This document shows, in pieces, positions 27,443-36,300 of a DNA stretch of 64,000 nucleotides. The stretch lies in NCBI GenBank assembly GCA_965223115.1, contig OZ244982.1, forward strand, positions 2,542,001-2,606,000, given 5' to 3'. The notes below the pieces were generated by a model. The model made no database searches, was not told where the DNA came from, and worked only from the letters and a program-made list of their open reading frames with translations. The stretch's first letter is position 1; every line of letters starts with the position of its first letter. The DNA comes from CBDCUI01 sp965223115. GTDB taxonomy: Bacteria > Pseudomonadota > Gammaproteobacteria > UBA4575. Made by a program: the position numbers and the translations under genes.

Positions 27443-27644
27443 GGCCAGGATGGCGGGGTCGCGTAGCGGCAAGGTGGAGAGTGGCTGAAAATCCTATTTT
27501 CAGTCTTAACAGTAAACAAGGGAAATGTAGTTCTTAATAATTTGGCCAGGATGGCGGGGTCGCGTAGCGGCAAGGTGGAGAGTGGCTGAAAATCCTATTT
27601 TCAGTCTTAACAGTAAACAAGGGAAATGTAGTTCTTAATAATTT
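27443..27644 (+). repeat. two perfect 101-bp tandem repeats abutting tRNA-Phe
   Basis: Units 27443-27543 and 27544-27644 are identical. Each starts GGCCAGG, the same 7 nt that open tRNA-Phe, and the tRNA begins exactly one period (101 nt) after the second unit. Each contains CTGAAAATCCT, the anticodon-loop sequence of the tRNA, inside a GGCTGAAAAT/ATTTTCAGTC hairpin, then a 39-nt segment that precedes the tRNA as well. This looks like repeated duplication of a tRNA-Phe-derived unit. Confidence 0.9.
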
Positions 27645-27720
27645 GGCCAGGTAGCTCAGTTGGTAGAGCAGTGGACTGAAAATCCTCGTGTCGGTGGTTC
27701 GATTCCGCCCCTGGCCACCA
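27645..27720 (+). tRNA. tRNA-Phe (GAA)
   Basis: A 76-nt cloverleaf: acceptor GGCCAGG pairs with CCTGGCC, D arm GCTCAGTTGGTAGAGC, anticodon arm with loop CTGAAAA (anticodon GAA), T arm GGTGG-TTCGATT-CCGCC, and encoded 3' ACCA. It is the insertion site of the island that follows; yggX upstream is the usual gammaproteobacterial neighbour. Confidence 0.98.
27676..27720 (+). other. attL: tRNA-Phe 3' half used as island attachment site
   Basis: Bases 27676-27704 (anticodon loop through T loop) recur exactly at 39180-39208, and 27711-27720 (CTGGCCACCA) recur at 39264-39273. An integrase gene lies 7 nt beyond the tRNA. These features define a tyrosine-recombinase attachment site. Confidence 0.85.
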
Positions 27721-27726
27721 GTTAAA

Positions 27727-28761
27727 TCAATTATTTACTACTAAACGTAGAGTTTGATTTTTAGGCGACTGTGACGAAATTGTGCCATCGATGTTTTGTG
27801 CCGCACGTTGCAAATGTTCACCTGCAAAATGTGCATAGCGCAATACCATCTCCATACAACTCCATCCACCGAGTTCCATTAGTTCTTGTAAACTGGTTCC
27901 ATTTTGTACGTGCCATGAAGCCCAAGTATGACGTAAGTCATGCCAATGAAAATTTTCAATGCCGGCACGCTTACATGCTTTTTTAAATGCTGCGGTGGTG
28001 GTGCGTTGAACGGGTTTACCTTTATAGGTAAACACATATTTTTCATGCACCCCTTTGCATTCATGTAATACTTGCAAAGCATCTTGATTCAGTGGCACCG
28101 TAATCGCTTTTCTTGATTTGGATTGATCGGGATGGATCCACGCAACATTGCGTTTAACATCTACCTGATCCCATTCCAAATAACTTACATTACGTTGACG
28201 CAATCCCGTTGCTAATGTGAATCGTGCCATGAACGCTAAATGCGTCGGTAACTCTCGTATCAATTTTCTTGCTTCCTGTTGCGTAATAAAACGCACACGT
28301 TTTTTAGGTTAACGAAAAAGTCTAATACGTGGAATGTGATCAATCCACTCCCAATCATCTCTTGCGGTTCGTAGAATGCTACGAATGAGAGCAAGATAAC
28401 GGTTTGCAGTAGAAGGACTGGCTTCGTGCTTTTTTATTTCAGCAATCGTATCAATCAAATCACGATTAATTTCATCGAGATAATATTGACCTAAATATGG
28501 ATCGAGCCATCGTAGCTTGCCTTTATCTTTTTCAAGATCTGCTTTGTATTCTTTTTCTCGCAACCAACGAACGATGGCTTCCTGCCAAGTCCGTCTAGGT
28601 TTTTCGCCGAGATTGTGGGTTCGCCACAACTCAGCTTTTAATGTGTCATGGTATTCTTGGGCTTGTTTTTTGTCTTGAGTCCGAGCAGATTGACGTATTC
28701 GTTTTCCACTCGGTGACGTGAAACACACCCACCAGACTTCGCCGCGTTGATAGAGTGACAT
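27727..28761 (-). pseudogene. tyrosine-recombinase integrase interrupted by one in-frame TAA
   Basis: Two pieces in the same frame. 28309-28761 (150 residues) is the N-terminal SAM-like core-binding domain, ending PRIRLFR. A single TAA at 28309-28311 interrupts it, and reading on gives PKKRVRFITQQEARK and the whole catalytic domain to 27727. That domain keeps Arg in ATGLRQRNVS, HDLRHTWASWH and Tyr in VLRYAHF. Homologues run through this point with a codon for Glu, Lys or Gln, so a point mutation to TAA is the simplest reading. A GTG at 28296 could restart the catalytic part, but the arm/core-binding part would be lost. The element is probably fixed in place. Confidence 0.88.
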
Positions 28762-28982
28762 AGTACAGTCTCCATTGTTGAGTCACTTAGCGACGCTTTC
28801 CCAACACCAGAATAATCTTGTTTAAGGTAAGCGACAAGTTCGGTTATTAAAAACACCCAACGTCTACCAGGTTTTGTAGCGTTAATTTCCTTATTTTTGG
28901 CTTTACGACGCAAGGTGGCCGTAGACATATGTAGAAACTGAGCGGCTTGCTCTAAATTTAATGTCTGCTCTGTAGGCTTCAT
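28638..28982 (-). CDS. helix-turn-helix excisionase-like protein
   Basis: I start it at ATG 28982 (MKPTEQTLNLEQAAQFLH), giving 114 residues. A MerR/excisionase-type HTH is seen in LEQAAQFLHMSTATLRRKAKNKEI followed by PGRRWVFL. It overlaps the integrase start by 124 nt, an arrangement typical of integrases with a directionality factor. The C-terminal half (CHSINAAKSGG region) is of unknown function. Probably controls integrase or excision; now likely without a full partner. Confidence 0.72.
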   Translation of the reverse strand: MKPTEQTLNLEQAAQFLHMSTATLRRKAKNKEINATKPGRRWVFLITELVAYLKQDYSGVGKASLSDSTMETVLCHSINAAKSGGCVSRHRVENEYVNLLGLKTKNKPKNTMTH

Positions 28983-29077
28983 ATTTACGAATAGTAGGTA
29001 ATAAACACCCCCTACTATACTCAAAATAAAGGGGTATTAAATACCACCCTATTGTTTTAATTAACTCACTGAATACT

Positions 29078-29395
29078 TTACTTCAACTCAGGTGATCTTT
29101 TTCCTGGTATTTCTCCTTTTACCGCTTTCCAATAATTAGAAACTTTCTTTACTAAATCCCATGCTACTGATTTATCCGCTAATTCACCTTTATCTGGCAT
29201 ATCTTTACGAATATCAATTCCTAGAATTTTTTCGTACTCTCGAATGCTTTTTTTATCGTGAATAAGCAATAGTACTTTCCAGCCAACATGTTGCCCTAGG
29301 TGCAACATTCCTATGGCGGTTTCTAGTTTTTTAGCATTACCTTTATAACGCTTAATTGCTTTGTTAACAGTAGAATGAATTTCTCTCTGATTCAT
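29078..29395 (-). CDS. hypothetical island protein
   Basis: A 105-residue soluble protein, basic and helical (AIGMLHLGQHVGWKVLLLIHDKKSIREYEKILGI). Similar small proteins occur beside integrases of tRNA-linked islands, as I recall, but no function is known to me. It is transcribed towards the excisionase gene. Confidence 0.65.
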   Translation of the reverse strand: MNQREIHSTVNKAIKRYKGNAKKLETAIGMLHLGQHVGWKVLLLIHDKKSIREYEKILGIDIRKDMPDKGELADKSVAWDLVKKVSNYWKAVKGEIPGKRSPELK

Positions 29396-29899
29396 AAATT
29401 TTTATGTAGGAATGATTAATTAATATAAAAATATTTTGTAATGTATCCAATCACTTACGATTGTCTCGTCGAGATGTGTCCTTAAGTCAAGTCTAGGTAA
29501 AAAAGGCTGGCTTCTCACTTTTCTCAAGACATAGCTATACCATTAAACAAAAGAAAATCACCGGGCCTGCGATTCAAACTTCTCTTTTGTCAGTAGGGTT
29601 ATCTACTCCATTCTGTGCTCATGCGTTGCAATTCCACCAAGCTATCTTGGCTTATCCACATTTGGTCTTTAAACCGAATAGGCGTGGCTATAGTAGTTCT
29701 TTTCAGTAGGGGAGGTCAAATACCTGCCTCACTTGCCATGGGGGTCCACCACTGTGCTGATAGCGGCACGACCCTAGGCTATAAAAATATTTAAGCTCGG
29801 GCCGCTAGCTATCACTAGCACAGCGGCCCGCCCCATGAGCAAGCTTGAGTTTAGTATAATGCTCCCAAATAATTTGTAGAGGCATAGAATTTTAGGGGA
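29396..29899. other. 504-bp non-coding stretch with a 9-bp GC-rich inverted repeat
   Basis: No credible gene is seen. CGGGCCGCT (29798-29806) pairs with AGCGGCCCG (29822-29830) across a 15-nt loop that itself holds GCTAG/CTAGC. A lone DnaA-box match TTATCCACA lies at 29652-29660. The segment is locally GC-richer than the neighbouring genes and divides leftward integration genes from rightward cargo. It may hold a promoter, a regulatory RNA or a transfer/recombination site. Confidence 0.5.
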
Positions 29900-30685
29900 A
29901 TGGAACATATGGAGGGATTATTAGAATTATTTAAAAATGAGTATCTATCTATCTTATTCGGTGGTCTTGCAGGCGTTATTACAGCATGGATTACACAGCG
30001 TGTACTAAATAAACGTGGGTTATTTAGCTATTTTGTTACTCACAATAGAGTTGGTATAACAACAGAAGATACAACATTTGGAAATGTTTCTGTTACATGG
30101 AATGGCAGTTCAATAAGGCATCTATTTTTTTCTATAATAGAGCTAACTAATAATAGTTTAAATGATTACGAGAATGTAATTATAAGAACGTATACTGATA
30201 ATACAACTCTGCTTTCAGAATCAACACAGATTATTGACACACCCAATATTCTAGAGTGGTCAGAAAAATTTAAAAAGCAATTACACGTAGAAGAAGGGGC
30301 AACAGCAACACCTGCACAAAACGAAATTTATAATAGCCAGCGTGAATATCTAATTCCTGTATTTAATCGAAGTCAAAAAATTAATATTAGCTATTTGAAT
30401 TCTGCCAACTCTGAAGAAACTCCTAGTATATGGTTATCCGCTACAGTTAAGGGAGTAAAAGTAAAGTTTCGTCAGCCAGTCCCCCTAATTTTAGGTGAAT
30501 CTCAACCTTTAGCCGCATTAGTAGGTGTAGTAATTGGGTTGCTTTCTCTTATCCCGCTTGTATTATTAGTTTCAAATCCATGGGTTATAGCTCTTCTAGC
30601 TATCGTTTATGGTTTTATAGCCCAGCTACCAGGCGCACTATTTATTAAAACGGTACGAAAAATTAAGGACGTTATTGGTGGATAA
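29900..30685 (+). CDS. membrane protein of unknown function (island cargo)
   Basis: A 261-residue protein: an N-terminal hydrophobic segment (YLSILFGGLAGVITAWI), a central soluble domain of beta character (about 35-205) and two C-terminal transmembrane helices (LAALVGVVIGLLSLIPLVLLV and VIALLAIVYGFIAQL). A ribosome site TTTAGGGG lies upstream. I recognise no family. It is the first rightward gene of the cargo block that also carries the NYN protein. Confidence 0.7.
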   Translation: MEHMEGLLELFKNEYLSILFGGLAGVITAWITQRVLNKRGLFSYFVTHNRVGITTEDTTFGNVSVTWNGSSIRHLFFSIIELTNNSLNDYENVIIRTYTDNTTLLSESTQIIDTPNILEWSEKFKKQLHVEEGATATPAQNEIYNSQREYLIPVFNRSQKINISYLNSANSEETPSIWLSATVKGVKVKFRQPVPLILGESQPLAALVGVVIGLLSLIPLVLLVSNPWVIALLAIVYGFIAQLPGALFIKTVRKIKDVIGG

Positions 30686-30998
30686 TTTACATGGATAGAG
30701 AAAATATTGTGTATGCAAATTCTTCCTAAGCGGAAATTCTATTTTTTTGAGCCTGGTGAAGTAGAATGATTTTACGAAGAAGTGGCTCTAGACCCTTGCA
30801 TAATAAGGCCTTGAAAGAAAAAATGAATAATTTCAATTATATTTAGACTGCAAATCAATTACCACAATACTTGAAATACAGTGACTTAATACCCATATTC
30901 AATAAAATGCATCTTATAGTTGATAATTGGATATTGAACACTTTCAAAATGATAGTAAACTAATAGTTAATCCCCCTTGTCACTTCTGGTGACAAGGC

Positions 30999-31030
30999 GC
31001 AAGGCTCCTTCGGGGGCCTTTGCTATTTTT
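30999..31030 (+). terminator. probable intrinsic terminator upstream of the NYN gene
   Basis: GCAAGGCTCC, a TTCG tetraloop (31009-31012) and GGGGCCTTTGC form a strong stem, followed by TATTTTT. A second hairpin, CTTGTCAC/GTGACAAG, lies just before it at 30976-30996. Together they look like a terminator placed ahead of the NYN gene. Confidence 0.7.
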
Positions 31031-31051
31031 GGGAGTGGGGAATTAATAGTA

Positions 31052-31765
31052 ATGAGAACGAATATCTATGTAGATGGTTTCAACCTCTACTACCAGGCAC
31101 TAAAAAATTCAAAGTATAAATGGCTTAATGTAAGGAAACTGTGTGAAGTTGCGTTACATGAAGAATTTCCTGATCTTAATTACGGATACACTTGTTATTT
31201 TACTGCACGCGTAAAACCAACGGTTCAAGACCCAAATAAACACGTTCGACAAGACGTATTTTTTCAGGCACTTAAAAACCAAATTCCTAATTTTTACAAA
31301 AAAGAAGGGCATTTTTTAGAAAAGCCTAAAAAAGCATCGACGGCTACATTAAGAGAACTATCAAGACTTAATCCTCCGAAAAAACAATCACCAATTCGTG
31401 TTGCACCTAAAAAAGGAAGTCCTTATTTTGCGACATTAGCGGACGAATATCAGACTTTGTATGTACGATCACGAGAAGAAAAAGGTTCAGATGTTAATCT
31501 CGCAGTGTCAATGTTACAGCATGCATGGCTCGATTATTTTGAGTGTGCAGTTCTAATCTCTAATGATAGTGATTTGGTAGAGGCAGTTCGATTGACTAAA
31601 AAACAAAAGAAAAAAGTTATTTTACTTACTCATGAAAATACAGCTGCAAAACAATTACGCAAATATGTAAGTAATGTTGTTACTTTCAATGCAACTGAGT
31701 TAGCCAATTCTCAAATGCCAGATCAGATTCCTGGCACAAAACTGCATAAACCCAATGAATGGTAA
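31052..31765 (+). CDS. NYN-domain putative ribonuclease (island cargo)
   Basis: I start at ATG 31052 (MRTNIYVDGFNLYY), 237 residues; the frame is open upstream from 30977 but that stretch forms the terminator. The NYN/PIN fold shows acidic active-site residues: Asp in YVDGFNLYY, Asp in EKGSDVNLAV and Asp pair in ISNDSDLVEAV. NYN proteins are Mg-dependent RNases in the LabA/NYN group. The stop overlaps the next gene by 11 nt, so the NYN and following membrane protein are coupled. Function within the island is unknown; a defence or toxin role is possible. Confidence 0.85.
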   Translation: MRTNIYVDGFNLYYQALKNSKYKWLNVRKLCEVALHEEFPDLNYGYTCYFTARVKPTVQDPNKHVRQDVFFQALKNQIPNFYKKEGHFLEKPKKASTATLRELSRLNPPKKQSPIRVAPKKGSPYFATLADEYQTLYVRSREEKGSDVNLAVSMLQHAWLDYFECAVLISNDSDLVEAVRLTKKQKKKVILLTHENTAAKQLRKYVSNVVTFNATELANSQMPDQIPGTKLHKPNEW

Positions 31766-32315
31766 TGATTATCAACGGCTCGCAAATGCCTTACAACAAA
31801 TAGAAGAAGCTAGAGTGAGAGATACTAATCAAATTGCATCTGAAGTAAATCGCCTATCACAATTACATGCAACTTCGGTTTCTCGTCAACAACTTGATGC
31901 AATTAAAGAAATAATTTCTCACACTTATGGAAAATCGCAAACATATGCAAATTTCATAATGGTTGGTGGATATGCAGCATTCTTTACAATGTGGGTTACC
32001 GTAAAACCGGATCTACCTAAATTAGTAATGCTTATTGCTGGCTTGCTAATGACAGTATCTGCAGTACTTTTTGTAGTAGCAGAGGTGCAGAAAATGATAA
32101 ATACAGGGCTTCATTTTCGAAAAATTCAGGAAAAGTTGAATGTTGATCCATCTGCAAATTTTATCGAAGAAATACAGTCTATCGAAAAACAATTTTCTGA
32201 GCAACAGTATAAATTTTGGCTCATTCTTTTTTATCCGAGTTTAATTTGTGGTGTTCTAGCTGGTTCATTGCTTGCGGGGTGTTTTATGTATGAACTTATT
32301 ATGGAACTAATTTAA
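31755..32315 (+). CDS. four-TM-segment membrane protein coupled to the NYN gene
   Basis: A 186-residue protein with an N-terminal amphipathic helix (about 1-55), a hydrophobic pair (FIMVGGYAAFFTMWVTV and LVMLIAGLLMTVSAVLFVVA), a cytoplasmic helical loop and a C-terminal hydrophobic pair (WLILFYPSLICGVLAGSLLAGCFM). It starts inside the NYN gene. No family recognised. The layout suggests a membrane effector or anchor for the NYN enzyme, by analogy with effector-nuclease pairs in defence islands; this is inference. Confidence 0.7.
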   Translation: MNGNDYQRLANALQQIEEARVRDTNQIASEVNRLSQLHATSVSRQQLDAIKEIISHTYGKSQTYANFIMVGGYAAFFTMWVTVKPDLPKLVMLIAGLLMTVSAVLFVVAEVQKMINTGLHFRKIQEKLNVDPSANFIEEIQSIEKQFSEQQYKFWLILFYPSLICGVLAGSLLAGCFMYELIMELI

Positions 32316-32380
32316 TTAAACATATACAAGCACTACTGCCAAATTTTTAAACAATAAAAATACGAAAATTAAATACTCAT

Positions 32381-32809
32381 ATGAACATACCAAGTTTGCC
32401 AACAGATAATCTTTATAAATTTATGGCATTGAGTGGCATATTCATTGCGGTTTTTGGTTATTCAGTATATTGGATTCAAGGAGGCAGAACTCAGGAAATA
32501 GTTGAAGAGCTCTCAGGGCTAGAAACGCGTTTGGAAGTGATTATTAAAAGCCCTATAGTCACTGGAGATTCAAGTATAGATACTGAGAAAGACTTAGAAG
32601 CTATTGCAAAAGTAATGCAATTAACAAAAGAATTCGATAATCTTCAAAAGGAAAGAGTTGTTTATCGAAATTTTTCAATCTTTTGTTTGGTAGTTGGGAG
32701 TATATTAAGCATATCAGGGTTTAGTTTATGGTATTTCCGAGTACAAAAATTTCAAGATATGTTATTAAGAAAAGAAGCGTTGTCAGTGATTAATGAGCAA
32801 GAAGAATGA
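32381..32809 (+). CDS. small two-TM membrane protein (island cargo)
   Basis: A 142-residue protein: hydrophobic helix near residues 13-31 (FMALSGIFIAVFGYSVYWI), a helical extramembrane domain with coiled-coil character (about 35-95) and a second helix (NFSIFCLVVGSILSISGFSLWYF). No family recognised. It follows the previous gene by 65 nt, same strand. Confidence 0.65.
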   Translation: MNIPSLPTDNLYKFMALSGIFIAVFGYSVYWIQGGRTQEIVEELSGLETRLEVIIKSPIVTGDSSIDTEKDLEAIAKVMQLTKEFDNLQKERVVYRNFSIFCLVVGSILSISGFSLWYFRVQKFQDMLLRKEALSVINEQEE

Positions 32810-32913
32810 TTTCAAATAAGTAGATATAAACTGCCATAAGCTCTTAATACTTGGTAAATGACCGCAGCTGGACTATTGGTTGAAAGCAGTTATTGTTGAA
32901 CTGTGCCAATATT

Positions 32914-33039
32914 GTGTCACACTGAAGTACATCACAATGTCCAGTGTTGTATGTTTCTGACACAATAAAGAGTGAGAAAGCATCGCAAGTAACGGATTTT
33001 ATTTAATAGAGGATATATACAGATAAACTGAAAATCCTC
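32914..33039 (+). repeat. inner right-end repeat with a 12-bp tRNA-Phe core
   Basis: Aligns along its whole length with 39067-39191. Shared landmarks are TGTGTCACACT, TTGTATGTTT, TGACACA, AAGTAACGGATTTTATT, ACAGATAA and CTGAAAATCCTC. The last (33028-33039) equals tRNA-Phe bases 27676-27687. An internal inverted pair ATTGTGTCA / TGACACAAT (32911-32919, 32958-32966) may be integrase arm sites. The block fits the former right end of a first insertion. The rest of 32810-33305 shows no gene. Confidence 0.8.
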
Positions 33040-33305
33040 ACTACGATAGTTCATTTTCTATTCAGTGAATTAACATTCAACTTTATTTCAAGATAAAATA
33101 ATTATTATTTTTGTGAATTATTTTTCAGTAGCTGAATAACAAAACTCACCTCTAATCAAAAACTAACTTCACTTTCATAATTATTGAATCAATGTTTCGT
33201 CAAAACATTGACATTGAAAATGTTTTTCACTTTCGTTTAAGTTAATAAATACGACATATTGATTCATTATATTGTAACAATAAAATTTCTTTTGGGGGAT
33301 ATTCC

Positions 33306-36300
33306 ATGTTATTTCGTGCATTTGCCGCGTTGCTTATTTGTGCGCTTCATTTAAAAAAACCTTCCGCTGTATTTGCTACTTTATTTGCTTTATTTGTAGT
33401 GATGAATATTCATCACAGTGCATACGCAAACTCATGGGTATGCGAAAAAGTTTTTGTTGGACCCTCAGGACAAAGCTATAGCGCATGTAATCATGCCGCA
33501 GATGCATGTATGTCAGAAGGGGGTATTACTTCACCTGGATTTTGTTACACAGTACTCTCGAATGGTTATTCAGCATGTCCCCGACCTGCTGATGGTATTT
33601 ATCAATGGGTCACACCTGATGATACTTCCGGTACTGCAGTACGCCACCACTATGCGTGTTATTTAGATGCAAGCTGTCCTGCTCCTTTCATCGATTTTGG
33701 TAGTGGCGCGTGTTCTCCTGAGTATGATCCAAGTAAAAACTTAGGCCCATCAAGAGATGTTTGCTTACTAGAAAACCCCATCCATCCTGCCACTGGGAAT
33801 AAATATCAAACCGAAACTGATTATGTGGCCGCTACGGGAGGACTACGTTTTACTCGTTATTACAACAGTCAATCAACCAAACACTTTAATGAATCCTTTG
33901 GGGATAAATGGAGTGCAGAATATTTTCAACATTTAAAAATTGTTGCAGGGGATTTTATCAATGTGTATCACGCTACTGGACGTAAAGATATGGTGCAATG
34001 TCCCACCGTGGGAAGTGACTGTCTCACCGATAACGATGTTACATTTGCAATAAAGAAAACCTCATCTGGATATACTCTTACACGTGAAGATAATGTTGTT
34101 GAAGACTATGATTCTAATGGTACGTTGTTATCCATTACTAATACTCACGGACAAACGCAGACTTTAACGTATAACGGTACCACAGGATTATTGGAAACTG
34201 TCACAGGACCTTTTAATCGCACGCTGAGTTTTACTTACGATGTAAACAATCGTGTGATTACGATGATAGATCCAGATAATGACATCTACACCTATGCCTA
34301 TACTAATGATGTTCTTACTTCTGTTACTTATCCAGATAACAACAGTAGAACCTATCATTATGAAGATACCAAATGGGTGCATCATTTAACCGGAATTACA
34401 GACGAGAATAACAATCGCTTTTCTACCTATGCATACAATACAGATGGTTTAGCCACATCCAGTGAACATGCAGGAGGTGCCAATCGAGTCGATGTTGTCT
34501 ACAACACCAATGGCACCACGACAGCAACGGATGCTTTAGGTGCCAGTAATACTTATACGTTTGAATACAAACTTGGTGTTTCCAAAACAACTGATATATC
34601 AGGCGCACAATGTGGCAGTTGTGGTTCACAAGCCCAAGCGGCCACCTATGATACCAATGGTTTTGTCGCCTCACGTACCGATTTCAATAGTAATGTCACC
34701 ACTTATGTCCATAATAGTCGGGGTCTGCAAACTTCACGCACTGAAGCTTCGGGTAGCAGTAAAGCCAGAACTATCACCACTGAATGGCATTCCACATTAC
34801 GTTTGCCTACTAAAATAACTGATCATGGGAAAGAGACCACTTTCACATACAACAGTACAGGTGCATTACTCACTCGCACTGAAAAAGATTTAGCGAATAA
34901 CAATACGCGCACCACCACGTATACCTATGATAGCAATGGCAATGTACTGACCATCAATGGGCCGCGTACGGATGTCACGGATACCACTACGTTCACCTAC
35001 AACAGTAGCGGTAATCGTACCTCCATGAAAAATGCTCTCAATCAAACCACGAACTATACTTCCTATGATGTGCATGGTCGGCTACTTTCCATGACCGATC
35101 CCAATGGCGTGGTTACGAGCATGACTTATGATGCGCGTGGCAGAATTAAAACAAATACTGTTGCAGGAGATACATCTTCATTTGACTATGATGCAGCAGG
35201 GAATCTCACCAAGATTACATTACCCAATGCAAGCTATCTTTCTTATACCTACGACAATGCTCATCGTTTAACGCAAATCAAAGACAATCAAAATAATAAA
35301 ATTATTTACACATTGGATAATGATGGCAATCGCACCCAAGAAGATGTGAAGGATGCAAGTGGTACGTTGCGTCGTACCCAAAGTAGAGTATTTGATCAAC
35401 TCAGCCGCATGACGCAAAGCATTGGAGGCGTGAATCAAACCACCGTGTTTGGGTATGATGCGAACGGCAATCAAATCTCTGTACTCGACCCACTGAATCG
35501 AAATTCCACCTCAAGCTATGATGCACTGGATCGACTCATTACCTCAACCGATCCAAATAGCAATAACACATCCTATGCCTATGATGCTCGTGACAACCTC
35601 ACCAGTGTTACCGATGCCAGAAACTTAGTGACGACCTATTCCTATGATGGGCTCGATAACCTCACACAACTCGTCAGCCCGGATACTGGAACCACTACTT
35701 ACACCTATGATGATGCCGGCAACCGACTTACCCAAACGGATGCAAGAAATAAAACAACGACCTATACGTACGATGCACTAAATCGACTTACGAGTATTAC
35801 GTATTCGGACACCACATTAAATGTGGCCTATACCTATGATGCAGGTACGAATGGTAAAGGCCGACTTACTAGTATGACTGATGCCAGTGGCACGACCACA
35901 TATGCCTATGATGCAAAAGGGAATGTAGTTACCGAGACGAAAACCATTAGTAGTCAAAATTATGTAACGAGTTATCAATACGATGACGCGGATAATCTCA
36001 CACAGATCACTTATCCAAGTGGACGTACTGTTGATTATTCGCGTAATAATATTGGGCAAGTAACACAAGTCAATACAACCTTTAACGGCAACACCAGTGT
36101 CATTGCCAACTTAATAAGTTACCTTCCATTCGGGCCGGTCAAAAGCCTAACGTTAGGAAGTGGATTAGTGACAACACTTACCTACGATCAAGACTATCGG
36201 CTCACTGATACCGTAACGGGTAATAGTATTCAGTCCTTAACCCTAGCCTATAATGCGGTCAACAACATTACTTCCATTACGAATAATAACGACACGACAC

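Noticed and set aside
29540..29645. A tRNA-like sequence on the minus strand (AGCTTGGTGG, TTTGAATC)
   Set aside because: Stems do not pair: the acceptor and T-arm partners are missing, so it is not a tRNA.
30977..31051. N-terminal extension of the NYN gene
   Set aside because: The stretch folds into a terminator with a TTCG loop, and MRTNIYVDGFN at 31052 is the natural start.
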